Positions 8,014 to 17,067 are shown, counted from the first letter of the stretch. The stretch is DNA of 64,000 bases from UMGS172 sp045637775 (GCA_045637775.1 JAZUAC010000042.1:62001-126000), one strand, 5' to 3'. Program-made: numbers and translations. Notes: generated from the sequence alone by a model not told the origin.

Positions 8014-8682
8014 ATGGCTACAAAAGTAAACAATAACATAAAAAAAATGACGGTCGTGGCAATGCTGTGTGCTATTGCTTTTCTTGTTTCGCTTGTATTC
8101 CCGTTTAAGGTCAGCTTTCTTACCTTTGATTTAAAGGATGCAATAATAGCTATTTCGGCATTGATGTACGGTCCTTTGGCAGGGTTGGTTTGCTCAATAA
8201 TAGTGCCGTTTATCGAGTTTATTACGACCTCCGAAACAGGTGTATACGGACTTATAATGAACTTTTTGTCAAGTGCATCGCTTTCGGTGACGGCAGGCTT
8301 TGTGTATAAATACAGAAGATCTTTTTCGGGTGCTATTTTTGCAATGGTATCGGCTGTATTTGCCGTCGTTGCTGTGATGCTGCTTGCTAATCTTTTTATT
8401 ACACCTTATTATATGGGTGTTGAAAGAAGTATGGTGGTTGATCTTATTCCGTCACTGCTTTTGCCGTTTAACCTTATCAAAGCAACTGTGAATGCCGCAC
8501 TGACTTTACTTATCTATAAGCCTATGACCGCAACTTTCGGCAGAATGCGATTGATCGAAAGAAAGACTTATAATAAATCTCAAGGCTTGCGTTCTATAAT
8601 ACTTATGCTTTGCTCTTTGGGTGTTGCGGCGGTTGCTATTGTTGTGTTTGTGCTTCACCTCGGCGGTACCGTCGAAATTTGA
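8014..8682 (+). CDS. ribU: Riboflavin ECF transporter S component RibU
   Basis: A 222-residue integral membrane protein, the substrate-binding subunit of an energy-coupling factor transporter for riboflavin. Six hydrophobic segments are seen, with the family-typical DLKDAIIAISALMYGPLAGL and a FLSSAS/TAGFVYKYRR region. The FMN riboswitch upstream gives independent support for riboflavin as substrate. ATG 8014 is chosen because CGGAG at 8001-8005 is well spaced, rather than GTG 8005 inside it. The shared ECF ATPases and T subunit are not in this window. The C-terminal 25 residues form an extra hydrophobic segment. Confidence 0.93.
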   Translation: MATKVNNNIKKMTVVAMLCAIAFLVSLVFPFKVSFLTFDLKDAIIAISALMYGPLAGLVCSIIVPFIEFITTSETGVYGLIMNFLSSASLSVTAGFVYKYRRSFSGAIFAMVSAVFAVVAVMLLANLFITPYYMGVERSMVVDLIPSLLLPFNLIKATVNAALTLLIYKPMTATFGRMRLIERKTYNKSQGLRSIILMLCSLGVAAVAIVVFVLHLGGTVEI

Positions 8683-8693
8683 AAAAATTACTA

Positions 8694-8721
8694 TTGACAA
8701 ATTGAAAATTGATGATATAAT
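8694..8721 (+). promoter_or_regulatory. Sigma-A promoter of metK
   Basis: Consensus TTGACA at 8694-8699 and TATAAT at 8716-8721, 16 bases apart, beginning 12 bases after the ribU stop. Transcription would start near 8728, just before the SAM riboswitch. Confidence 0.85.
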
Positions 8722-8739
8722 ACTTAACGAAATTGAATA

Positions 8740-8838
8740 CATCCTTATCAAGAGTGGTGGAGGGGAACGGCCCTATGAAGCCCGGCAACCTGTTTTTTAC
8801 AAGGTGCCAAGTCCGTCGGTTTTTACCGAAAGATGAGT
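8740..8838 (+). promoter_or_regulatory. SAM-I (S-box) riboswitch
   Basis: Core elements appear in order: CTTATCAAGAGTGGTGGAGG, CCCTATGAAGCCCGGCAACC, AAGGTGCCAAGTCC and GATGAG. CTTATC at 8743 pairs with GATGAG near 8832 to form helix P1. The overlapping terminator and downstream metK make a standard S-adenosylmethionine feedback switch. Confidence 0.95.
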
Positions 8839-8844
8839 TTTTTT

Positions 8845-8873
8845 AAACCTGCTCTTTCGGGCAGGTTTTTGTT
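8845..8873 (+). terminator. Attenuator terminator of the SAM-I riboswitch
   Basis: AAACCTGCTC at 8845-8854 pairs with GGGCAGGTTT at 8859-8868, then T-rich sequence. It lies between the aptamer and the metK ribosome-binding site. Confidence 0.9.
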
Positions 8874-8910
8874 TTGTTTAAATTTGAATGAATATAAAAG
8901 GAGAAGAATT

Positions 8911-10092
8911 ATGGGAAAGTTTTTGTTTACTTCTGAATCGGTTACTGCAGGTCATCCCGACAAGGTTTCGGACAGTGTGTCGGATGCAATTCTTGATGCT
9001 ATCATAGCACAAGACCCTACCGCCCGTGTTGCTTGTGAAACCTTCTGCACAACGGGTGTTGTCACCGTCATGGGCGAGATAACTACCACTGCCAAGGTTG
9101 ATATTCCTACCATCGTGCGTAAAACTGTTTGTGATATTGGATATAATTCACCTTCACAAGGCTTTGACGGTAACACCTGTGCTGTTATGGTATCGTTGGA
9201 CAAGCAGTCACCCGATATTGCAATGGGTGTTGATAAGTCTTTGGAGCTTAAAAACGGTCAGGATGATGAATATAATCTCCACGGTGCCGGCGACCAGGGC
9301 ATGATGTTTGGTTACGCTTGTGACGAGACTCCTGAGTTGATGCCCATGCCTATTTCGTTGGCTCATAAGCTTGCCAAGAAGTTGACCGAGGTTCGTAAGG
9401 ACGGTACATTGGGTTATCTTTGTCCCGACGGAAAGACTCAGGTTACTGTTGAATATGTTGATGGAAAGCCTGCCCGAGTTGAGGCTGTTGTTGTGTCCAG
9501 TCAGCATAGTGCCGATGTAACCCTTGAGACTCTTCGTGCTGATATTTTGGAAAAGGTTATCAAACCCATTATCCCCGAGGGAATGATGGATGATGAAACC
9601 AAGGTTTACATAAACCCCACAGGCCGATTTGTTGTCGGTGGTCCTCAGGGCGATACCGGTCTTACCGGCCGTAAGATCATTGTTGATATCTATGGCGGAT
9701 ATGCCCGTCACGGCGGTGGTGCATTCAGCGGCAAAGACCCCACAAAGGTTGACCGTTCTGCAGCCTATGCAGCACGCTATGTTGCCAAGAATATTGTAAA
9801 AGCAGGTCTTGCAAGTAAGTGCGAGGTAGAGCTTGCCTATGCTATCGGTGTTGCAAAGCCTGTTTCGGTTATGGTTGACACATTCGGCACAGGAAAATAT
9901 TCTGACGACAAAATTGCCGATGTAGTAAATGAGGTATTTGACCTTCGTCCTGCCGCTATTATCGACGCTTTCCAAATGCGTACACCTATTTATTCGCAGT
10001 TGTCGGCTTTGGGTCACTTGGGTCGTGAGGAGCTTGGCGTTAAGTGGGAAAATACCGATAAGGTCGATGCTTTGATTAAGGCACTCGCTTAA
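8911..10092 (+). CDS. metK: S-adenosylmethionine synthetase
   Basis: A 393-residue cytoplasmic enzyme that makes S-adenosylmethionine from methionine and ATP. Family signatures are all present: FTSESVTAGHPDKVSD at the N-terminus, GAGDQGMMFGYA near residue 115, and the P-loop-like GGAFSGKDPTKVDRSAAY near 270. Length is normal. ATG 8911 has AAAAGGAGA 7 bases upstream; the longer in-frame reading would start inside the riboswitch terminator. Regulated by the SAM-I riboswitch directly upstream, so the product represses its own synthesis. Confidence 0.98.
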   Translation: MGKFLFTSESVTAGHPDKVSDSVSDAILDAIIAQDPTARVACETFCTTGVVTVMGEITTTAKVDIPTIVRKTVCDIGYNSPSQGFDGNTCAVMVSLDKQSPDIAMGVDKSLELKNGQDDEYNLHGAGDQGMMFGYACDETPELMPMPISLAHKLAKKLTEVRKDGTLGYLCPDGKTQVTVEYVDGKPARVEAVVVSSQHSADVTLETLRADILEKVIKPIIPEGMMDDETKVYINPTGRFVVGGPQGDTGLTGRKIIVDIYGGYARHGGGAFSGKDPTKVDRSAAYAARYVAKNIVKAGLASKCEVELAYAIGVAKPVSVMVDTFGTGKYSDDKIADVVNEVFDLRPAAIIDAFQMRTPIYSQLSALGHLGREELGVKWENTDKVDALIKALA

Positions 10093-10135
10093 TTTATTTG
10101 ATTTTAGAATAATTTTCATTCAGGACGCAACTCGT

Positions 10136-10178
10136 GGGGGCGACCTGTGGTTGCTTTAAAGCGAACGCAGGTCGTCCC
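10136..10178. repeat. Palindromic intergenic repeat (REP/MITE-like)
   Basis: GGGGGCGACCTG and CAGGTCGTCCC form the arms of an imperfect palindrome with an inner GGTTGC/GCGAAC pairing around TTTAAA. It resembles GGGGCGACC-type repeats scattered in Clostridia genomes. It may also act as the metK transcript's 3' hairpin, though there is no T-tract. Confidence 0.5.
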
Positions 10179-10210
10179 TATATTTATATAAACTTTTTTA
10201 TAATTAGTTG

Positions 10211-10239
10211 TTGCATTTGCTTGAGCTTTAGAGTAAAAT
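10211..10239 (+). promoter_or_regulatory. Sigma-A type promoter for pepD
   Basis: TTGCAT at 10211-10216 and TAAAAT at 10234-10239 with a 17-base spacer, about 30 bases ahead of the pepD start. Confidence 0.45.
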
Positions 10240-10270
10240 ATTCTAAATGAAGCCAATAAGGATGTAGATG

Positions 10271-11695
10271 ATGATAATTTCAGAAAATTTTCCGTACAAT
10301 AATGAGTTTTTTAAAATTTTTGAAGAACTCACCAAAATACCTCACGGCTCAGGCAACACTGCTGAAATTGCAAAGTTTTGCTATAATTTCGCTATCGAAA
10401 ACGGTTGCGAAGCCGAAATTGATGAGGTTGGAAACGTAATAATCAAGAAAAAGGCAGGCAAAGGCTTTGAAAATACCGAGCCTGTGATATTGCAGGGTCA
10501 TCTTGATATGGTTTGTGAAAAAACACCCGACTCTAACCACGATTTCACCCGTGACCCGTTAAAATTATCCTTTGACGGTAAGTATATTACTGCCGAAAAC
10601 ACTACTTTGGGTGGTGATGACGGTATTGCTGTGGCTTACGCTTTGGCTTTGGTTAAAGATAATGAGTTGCAGTTGCCGCCGCTTGAGATTGTTCTCACAA
10701 TGGATGAGGAAACGGGTCTTTTCGGTGCTGCAGGGCTTGACGGTAGTAAGCTTTGCGGTAAAAAACTCATAAATCTCGATTCCGAGGAAGAGGGAATACT
10801 GCTTTGCGGTTGTGCAGGTGGACTTACCGCTACCGTTAAGGCTGATTTTGATTTTAACAACATTCAAGGTGGCATTGTCAAGGTTACATTGGGTGGACTT
10901 AAAGGCGGTCATTCGGGTTGCGAGATTCACCGCCGCCGTCTTAATGCTGCTTTGGTTTTGGCAAAAATGATTCGAAACAGCGGTTGCGATTTCAGACTTG
11001 TTTCCTATGTCAGCGGCACAAAGTTCAACGCTATTCCTTGTGTGTGCACTGCCGAGGTTCTTGTGGATGATACCGACAAATTTATTGAAAATTTAAAGCA
11101 AAATCTTGAGGTGGTTAAATCGTCCAAGGTGTGCGCCGAGGATGAACCTACGCTTGATATTTTGATAGACACAAGGGAAGAGAAATCCTTGTCATTGGAT
11201 GATTCCAAGCGTGTGATTGATTATCTTTGCTCTGTGCCTGACGGTGTTATTTCAGAGGGTGACACAGGTGTCATAACCTCGCTCAATACGGGTGTCAGCA
11301 CACTTGAAAATGGCAAATGGTATTCCGAAGCACTTATCCGCAGTATGGTTAACGGTGACCTTGATGTTATCGCACAAAGGGTTATTGATGTTGCTAATTC
11401 GGTGAAATTTAGCGTTGATTTCTCCGACCGTTATTCGGCTTGGGAGTATAACGAGGTGTCCCCCTTGCGTGATAAAATGGTTGCAGTTTATGAGAAGATG
11501 TATGGCAAAAAGCCGATTGTCAGCACCATTCACGCAGGTCTTGAATGCGGTATTATTTCGGACAAAATCCCCGGAATGGATGCCGTGTCAATGGGTCCCG
11601 ATATTTTGGATGTCCACACCGTAAATGAGCGACTTGATGCCGAAAGCGCCATTCGTTGCTTTGAATATCTCGTTGAGATTTTGAAAAATATTTAG
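10271..11695 (+). CDS. pepD: Aminoacyl-histidine dipeptidase (PepD, M20 family)
   Basis: A 474-residue zinc-dependent cytosolic dipeptidase of the M20C type. The metal-binding segments are clear: GHLDMVCEK near residue 78, TTLGGDDGIAVAYAL near 114, DEETGLFGA near 145 and GGHSGCEIH near 217. An inserted lid domain follows as in the family. ATG 10271 is preferred over ATG 10268 because AAGGATG lies at 10258-10264. It has its own promoter; the lipoprotein gene at 11739 follows after 43 bases with no terminator and may be cotranscribed. Confidence 0.93.
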   Translation: MIISENFPYNNEFFKIFEELTKIPHGSGNTAEIAKFCYNFAIENGCEAEIDEVGNVIIKKKAGKGFENTEPVILQGHLDMVCEKTPDSNHDFTRDPLKLSFDGKYITAENTTLGGDDGIAVAYALALVKDNELQLPPLEIVLTMDEETGLFGAAGLDGSKLCGKKLINLDSEEEGILLCGCAGGLTATVKADFDFNNIQGGIVKVTLGGLKGGHSGCEIHRRRLNAALVLAKMIRNSGCDFRLVSYVSGTKFNAIPCVCTAEVLVDDTDKFIENLKQNLEVVKSSKVCAEDEPTLDILIDTREEKSLSLDDSKRVIDYLCSVPDGVISEGDTGVITSLNTGVSTLENGKWYSEALIRSMVNGDLDVIAQRVIDVANSVKFSVDFSDRYSAWEYNEVSPLRDKMVAVYEKMYGKKPIVSTIHAGLECGIISDKIPGMDAVSMGPDILDVHTVNERLDAESAIRCFEYLVEILKNI

Positions 11696-11738
11696 TTTAT
11701 GTGTCCTTATGTATAATTATTTTGGAGGTTATTCTGTC

Positions 11739-13493
11739 ATGAATACATTTAAGAGAATATTTAGCATTATCTTATGCGTTGGTTTACTTGTGACGGCTAT
11801 GGTCGGATGCGGTTCAGGTAATAACGACGTCACTCAAAGCGATTCAACTTCTGAAATTGTTAGCAGCACTGCCGATGTAAAATTTATCAATGACGGTGAA
11901 GCAGTATATCGTGTTGTTCGTGCTGATGGTGATGAAGACAGTGCCGCTGTCGCACAATTTGTTTTCAAACAGTTGAAGGATAAGTTAAAAGTTAATAGTC
12001 GTAGTTGTGCTGATACCGAGGACGGTACCGACCAGTACGAAATTCTTATCGGTATGACTAACCGCGAGGAGTCCAAGACCGCTGCCGCTTACCTTGAAGA
12101 AAAAACAGGTGGCCGTTATGACGACTATGTTATATGCTCTATCGGAAAGAAGATCTGCATCTACTCAGAAAATCCTGATGCTTTGAGGGTTGCTGCAGAG
12201 TATTTTGTTGAGAACTTTTTAAAGGCAGAGGGTGTGAATGGCGGTATTGATTACATCAAAGCTACAGAAGGCGATTTTGAAACCATCACCGTCAACGGTG
12301 TAAACATCGGAAAATTCAACTTTGTCCGTCCTCATTATAACTCTTCCTGGCTGACCGAGGTTGAGATGGAAAAAATTGTTGAAACAGTGTACCAAAAGAC
12401 CGGTTATATGCTCAACATAAATCACGATACATACATTGCTCCCGAGGAGTATGAGATCGTAGTAGGCAACACATCACGCGACGGTGTTGAGAAGATCGCC
12501 AATTATGATGAATTTAAAATCAGCGTTAAAGGTAAAAAGATCTATCTGAACGGTGGTAGTGCTCATGCAACTGCTATGGCTGTTAGTGAATTTGCCAAGC
12601 TTTTAAAGGGTGATATTAAGGATTCTGTTTCTTACACGGGTTCTTATGAGACCGCCATGAAGTCTTATGACAAGTCTACCACCTTCCATAAGACTTGGGG
12701 TGATGACTTTGACGGTGACAAGCTTGACACCACCAAGTGGAAACAGCTTGATGAGAAATCTACAAACGCGGGACAAAACGGCAAAATCTCGGTTCGATCT
12801 TCCAATCCCAATGATGTATTTGTCAAAGACGGTAAATTCCATATCTGTGCCCGTCAGGATGAAAATTATTACTACGGCGGTATGATCAGAACAACTGAAA
12901 TAATGGAATATAAGTACGGTTATGCTGAGATTAGTCAGGTTATGCCTCACGGCGACAGCTTTTGGACTGCCTGGTGGACAGGTACGGATGATCTGATGTC
13001 ATCCATCGATGATAAACAGCCTGCATACCTGCACTGCGAAATAGATATTGTTGAGTGCTTTGGAAATTCTAAATACTATGCCGCAAATTGCCATAGATGG
13101 CCTACCGGTGGCGGTTCAGCGGAATACGAGCACACCGCACTTGACGATAAGTACGGTAATGATAGAAAATATTCCTGTCCTGATGAAGGTGTGGTTCTCG
13201 GTGACGGTTTCCACACATACGGCTTCTTGTGGGATGACACACAAATGTCGTTTACCTGCGACGGCAATCTTTTCTTCACTTACAAGTACAACACCGTTGA
13301 GGATTTGGAAGCATTTAACCATAGTATGTATTTTATCTATAGTATGGCAGTTGGATTTGACAATGCTCCCGGAAATCCCATAACCAAAAATCCTGACGAG
13401 TGGGAGAATTCAAACAAGCTTATTCTTGATTGGATCAACCTTTATCAAAAGGATGACGGTAAGCATACCCTTGATTGGAAGTATGCCGAATAA
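11739..13493 (+). CDS. GH16-like lipoprotein with duplicated N-terminal module
   Basis: A 584-residue secreted lipoprotein. The signal peptide ends in the lipobox TAMVGC, so it should be anchored in the outer leaflet of the membrane. Residues about 45-310 contain two related units: YEILIGMTNRE...IGKKICIY...AAEYFVENFL and YEIVVGNTSRD...KGKKIYLN...AVSEFAKLL. Residues about 320-584 form a GH16-like jelly roll with the catalytic signature EIDIVE (the bulged laminarinase-type form), preceded by WWTG and followed by a GFLWDD strand. It probably cleaves a beta-glucan or related glycan. ATG 11739 follows TTGGAGG. A paralog lies at 61555-63354. Ends at a strong terminator. Confidence 0.85.
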   Translation: MNTFKRIFSIILCVGLLVTAMVGCGSGNNDVTQSDSTSEIVSSTADVKFINDGEAVYRVVRADGDEDSAAVAQFVFKQLKDKLKVNSRSCADTEDGTDQYEILIGMTNREESKTAAAYLEEKTGGRYDDYVICSIGKKICIYSENPDALRVAAEYFVENFLKAEGVNGGIDYIKATEGDFETITVNGVNIGKFNFVRPHYNSSWLTEVEMEKIVETVYQKTGYMLNINHDTYIAPEEYEIVVGNTSRDGVEKIANYDEFKISVKGKKIYLNGGSAHATAMAVSEFAKLLKGDIKDSVSYTGSYETAMKSYDKSTTFHKTWGDDFDGDKLDTTKWKQLDEKSTNAGQNGKISVRSSNPNDVFVKDGKFHICARQDENYYYGGMIRTTEIMEYKYGYAEISQVMPHGDSFWTAWWTGTDDLMSSIDDKQPAYLHCEIDIVECFGNSKYYAANCHRWPTGGGSAEYEHTALDDKYGNDRKYSCPDEGVVLGDGFHTYGFLWDDTQMSFTCDGNLFFTYKYNTVEDLEAFNHSMYFIYSMAVGFDNAPGNPITKNPDEWENSNKLILDWINLYQKDDGKHTLDWKYAE

Positions 13494-13500
13494 TGTATAA

Positions 13501-13532
13501 AAAAATAACAGCCCTCGAGGGCTGTTATTTTT
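13501..13532. terminator. Bidirectional intrinsic terminator
   Basis: A perfect 32-base palindrome centred on TCGA (13515-13518) with GC-rich inner arms and A/T-rich ends, placed between the GH16-like gene and the convergent ABC exporter operon. Confidence 0.92.
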
Positions 13533-13538
13533 TTCTTT

Positions 13539-15275
13539 TTATGCAAACTGGCTGTTGTAAAGGTCATAGTAGAAGCCTTTTTGCTTCAACAGTTCTTTAT
13601 GGTTGCCGTGTTCGATGATGTTACCGTCCTTCATAACAAGTATCACATCAGAATGTTTGATTGTGGAAAGTCGGTGAGCAACAACAAAGCTTGTGCGACC
13701 CTTCATAAGTCTTGCAAAGGCGTGCTGAATGTGCATCTCGGTCTTAACGTCGATAGACGAGGTTGCTTCATCAAGAATGAGCATAGGAGGCAGGCAAAGC
13801 ATGACACGGGTGATGCACAGCAACTGCTTCTGACCCTCTGAAAGGTTACCGCCATCCTCACCGATAACAGTATCATAACCCAAAGGCAAACGCTTGATAA
13901 AGCTGTGTGCGTGGGTCGACTTTGCGGCGGCTATAATCTCTTCTTCGGTGGCATTGGGGTTACCCATGGTTATATTCTCACGAATAGTGCCCGATTTAAG
14001 CCAGGTTTCCTGCAAAACCATACCGTAATTTTCACGAAGGCTGTGTCGTGTGACCTCGCGAATATCATTTCCGTCAACCGAAATACTGCCTTTTGTTACA
14101 TCATAAAACCTCATAAGTAGGTTAATGAGTGTGGTTTTACCGCATCCCGTTGGGCCTACAATAGCAATCTGCTGGCCGCTTTCAAAATTCAAGGTAATAC
14201 CGTCAATAAGCGGTTTTTCAGGTGTGTAGGAGAACGAAATATCGTTCATTGCAACATTGCCGTCGGCTTTGGGCATTTCCTTGTTGTTTTCGTCCGAAAC
14301 TTCTTCGGTCTGTTCCAAAAAGTCGAAAACACGGTCGGCAGAGGCTTTTGCGGCGGCAAGCTCGGTTATAACACCCGAAATTTCATTAAACGGCTTGGCA
14401 TACTGACTTGCATAGCTTAAAAGAATCGACAAAGCACCAACCGTGAATGCAGGATTTGAAATAACGGTCAAAGCACCGATAAGGCAGACAAGGGCGTAAA
14501 TAACCGAGTTGATAAGACGGGTTGAGGGGTTGACCATTGAGGAGAAGAATGTGGCTCGAAGTGAGTATTTTCTCAAATCCTCGTTTATCTGCTCAAATTT
14601 TTCGGTTGCCTTATCGCCATGGCAAAAAGCACTTATAACCTTTTGGTTTCCAACCGTTTCATCAATGAAAGCCGTTTGAATACCGCGTGTTTCGGATTGC
14701 TTTTTGAACATGGAGTATGTTCTGTCAGATATAAACTTTGCAACAAGCAGGGAAGCAGGGGTCAAAACAACAACTATCAGTGCTATTTTCCAATTTATCG
14801 AGAACATCAGCACGACGGTGCCCAAAACTGTGGCAACACCGGTGAATAGCTGTGTAAAGCCCATAAGTAAGCCGTCTGAAAGAGTGTCAACATCCGAAAT
14901 TACACGGCTGACAACATCACCGTAGGGATGAGTGTCGATATACGAAAGAGGTAATCTTTGAACCTTTTTAAAAGCAAGACTTCTCATATTATGAACGAGC
15001 GAGAAGGTCATTTTGTTGTTGCAAATACTCATAAGCCATTGCACAACTGCAGCAAGACCGATTGAAATTATAATTTTTATTATAATGTCTGTGATTTTGT
15101 CAAAATCAACATTGCCTTTGCTTACGATACAGTCTATGGCATTACCAATGAGCACGGGGATAAAAAGGGTTAAAGCAACGTTTATAACGGCAAGCAACAA
15201 AGATAATATAAAGATTATTTTCTGCTTGCCCAGCATCAAAGCAATCTTCTTGAAGGTGCCTTTTTTAGTGTTCAT
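13539..15275 (-). CDS. ABC exporter half-transporter, subunit with canonical ATPase residues
   Basis: A 578-residue type IV exporter: six membrane segments in residues 1-300 and a nucleotide-binding domain in 335-578. Walker A is GPTGCGKTTL, Walker B ends ILDEATSSID with the catalytic Glu, and the switch His is present in VVAHRLSTIKHSD. The signature loop reads LSEGQ instead of LSGGQ. It pairs with the upstream half-transporter (stop 15278, 2 bases before this ATG). GGAGGAGC overlapping the upstream stop supports ATG 15275 over a longer reading. Such pairs export drugs or peptides; the substrate is unknown. Confidence 0.92.
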   Translation of the reverse strand: MNTKKGTFKKIALMLGKQKIIFILSLLLAVINVALTLFIPVLIGNAIDCIVSKGNVDFDKITDIIIKIIISIGLAAVVQWLMSICNNKMTFSLVHNMRSLAFKKVQRLPLSYIDTHPYGDVVSRVISDVDTLSDGLLMGFTQLFTGVATVLGTVVLMFSINWKIALIVVVLTPASLLVAKFISDRTYSMFKKQSETRGIQTAFIDETVGNQKVISAFCHGDKATEKFEQINEDLRKYSLRATFFSSMVNPSTRLINSVIYALVCLIGALTVISNPAFTVGALSILLSYASQYAKPFNEISGVITELAAAKASADRVFDFLEQTEEVSDENNKEMPKADGNVAMNDISFSYTPEKPLIDGITLNFESGQQIAIVGPTGCGKTTLINLLMRFYDVTKGSISVDGNDIREVTRHSLRENYGMVLQETWLKSGTIRENITMGNPNATEEEIIAAAKSTHAHSFIKRLPLGYDTVIGEDGGNLSEGQKQLLCITRVMLCLPPMLILDEATSSIDVKTEMHIQHAFARLMKGRTSFVVAHRLSTIKHSDVILVMKDGNIIEHGNHKELLKQKGFYYDLYNSQFA

Positions 15276-15277
15276 AA

Positions 15278-16999
15278 TCAAAGCTCCTCCTTTTCCAATT
15301 GGCTTTGGCAAATTCCGCGGTAGGTTTCGCAGGTGTTCAAAAGCTCCTCGTGTGTGCCGATGCCTACAGCCTCACCGTCATCAAGAACAATTATTCTGTC
15401 ACAGTTCATAACCGATGAAACACGTTGTGAAACTGTGAAAACTGTTGGCTTTTTAGGCAGATTTTTTATAGCGTGACGAAGGTCGGCTTCGGTCTTAAAA
15501 TCAAGTGCCGAAGCACTGTCATCAAGTATCAGTATTTGGGGATTACCGACCAAAGCACGGGCTATACAAAGCCTTTGCTTTTGTCCGCCCGAAAGATTGC
15601 GTCCGTTTTGCTCGATCAGGGCATCCAAACCGCCCTTTTTCTCAACCGTTTCCTTACCTTGGGCCAAGGTTAAAGCCTGCCAAAGCTCGTCGTCGGTAGC
15701 CAACTTCCCACCAATCAAAAGATTCTCTCTGACAGTGCCCTTAAACAAAACCGACTTTTGCGGAACAATACCGATCATTTTTCGCAATGACTTTTGGTCA
15801 TAGTCCTTAACATCTTTTCCGTTTACGGCAACAAGACCCGCCGTTGCACCGTAAAGACAAGGTATAAGATTGACAAGTGTAGATTTACCGCTGCCTGTGG
15901 CTCCGATAACACCAATCATTTCACCGCCGTTTGCAGTGAAGCTTACGTTGTTCAGTGATGCTTCACCCGCACCGTTGTATGTGAAGCCTACATTTTTAAA
16001 CTCAACTGCATGACCGACTGATGCCGAAAGTTCGCTTGCGGTTGGTGTGTCGGTATGGGTTTGCATTGATAAAACACTGTCGATTCTTGAACCTGATGCC
16101 AAAGCCTTGTTGACCGTCATAATCATATTGGCAAGCTTGACAAGTTCAATAAGAATCTGTGACATATAGTTGTAAAGTGCGACAATCTGACCTTGTGTAA
16201 GGTCTCCGTTATATACGCGCTTTCCGCCGATCCAAATGATAAGAATAACTGCGGCGTTGACCACAACATAAGTGAGAGGGTTCATCAAAGCTGAAAGCCT
16301 GCCTGCCAAGCGTTGCAGAGCGTTAAGCTCGTTATTTGTCTGCTCAAAAGCGTCAACCGACTGCTGCTCTTGACGGTATGCACGTATAACTCTAACGCCC
16401 TTTAACGATTCACGTGTGTTAAGTGTTACGCGGTCTAATTTCTGTTGGATTTTTTTATAAAGTGGAACGGTTACTGCCATTATAGCAACGACGATAATGG
16501 TCAAAACGGGGATAGATGCCAAGAAAATGAGAGCCGATTTTGTGTCTACCGTAAATGCCATTATCATTGCACCGAAAACAATAAACGGCGAACGCAAAAG
16601 CAAACGCAGTGCGAGATTCACACCGGTCTGTACAGTGTTGACGTCACCTGTCATACGGGTGATAAGGGTAGAGGTGCCCACATTGTCGAGGTCGGTATAG
16701 CTTAATGTGTTTATTTTTTTGAATAAAGCTGAACGCAAGTTTGCAGCAAAACCAACCGATGCATTAGCGGCAAAATACTGCGCTACCAAAGCACAGATAA
16801 AGCCGATAATACCCAAAGCCATCATTAAAATTCCACGGGAAACAATAAACGATTTATCACCGTTTCCAATACCTTTGTCTATTATGTCGGCAACCACAAG
16901 CGGAACAAACAATTCAAACAAAGCTTCAGTCAGCTTAAAAAACGGACCCAAAACCGCTTGGATGCGGTATTGCTTCATATATTTTAAAAGATTTTTCAT
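15278..16999 (-). CDS. ABC exporter half-transporter, subunit with degenerate catalytic residues
   Basis: A 573-residue half-transporter with six membrane segments and an ATPase domain. Walker A is GATGSGKSTL and the signature is a perfect LSGGQKQR, but the Walker B end reads ILDDSASALD (Asp in place of the catalytic Glu) and the switch His is replaced by Gln in TVSQRVSSV. This matches the non-catalytic partner in heterodimeric exporters such as BmrCD, LmrCD and TM287/288. ATG 16999 is chosen over the TTG four codons earlier. It is first in the operon and has a sigma-A promoter at 17040-17067. Confidence 0.92.
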   Translation of the reverse strand: MKNLLKYMKQYRIQAVLGPFFKLTEALFELFVPLVVADIIDKGIGNGDKSFIVSRGILMMALGIIGFICALVAQYFAANASVGFAANLRSALFKKINTLSYTDLDNVGTSTLITRMTGDVNTVQTGVNLALRLLLRSPFIVFGAMIMAFTVDTKSALIFLASIPVLTIIVVAIMAVTVPLYKKIQQKLDRVTLNTRESLKGVRVIRAYRQEQQSVDAFEQTNNELNALQRLAGRLSALMNPLTYVVVNAAVILIIWIGGKRVYNGDLTQGQIVALYNYMSQILIELVKLANMIMTVNKALASGSRIDSVLSMQTHTDTPTASELSASVGHAVEFKNVGFTYNGAGEASLNNVSFTANGGEMIGVIGATGSGKSTLVNLIPCLYGATAGLVAVNGKDVKDYDQKSLRKMIGIVPQKSVLFKGTVRENLLIGGKLATDDELWQALTLAQGKETVEKKGGLDALIEQNGRNLSGGQKQRLCIARALVGNPQILILDDSASALDFKTEADLRHAIKNLPKKPTVFTVSQRVSSVMNCDRIIVLDDGEAVGIGTHEELLNTCETYRGICQSQLEKEEL

Positions 17000-17039
17000 G
17001 ACTTCACCCAAATCAGAAAATATTGTTTATAATAAATTA

Positions 17040-17067
17040 ATTATAGCAAAAAATACATTAAAATCAA
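17040..17067 (-). promoter_or_regulatory. Sigma-A promoter of the ABC exporter operon
   Basis: On the minus strand TTGATT (17067-17062) and TATAAT (17045-17040), 16 bases apart, about 40 bases before the ATG. Confidence 0.6.

Noticed and set aside
8621..8836. 71-codon frame across the metK promoter and SAM riboswitch
   Set aside because: The region is fully explained by the promoter and riboswitch; no ribosome-binding site.
9208..10119. A 303-codon open frame on the minus strand opposite metK
   Set aside because: It lies wholly antisense to an unmistakable metK; its translation has no recognisable motifs and reflects codon bias of the real gene.
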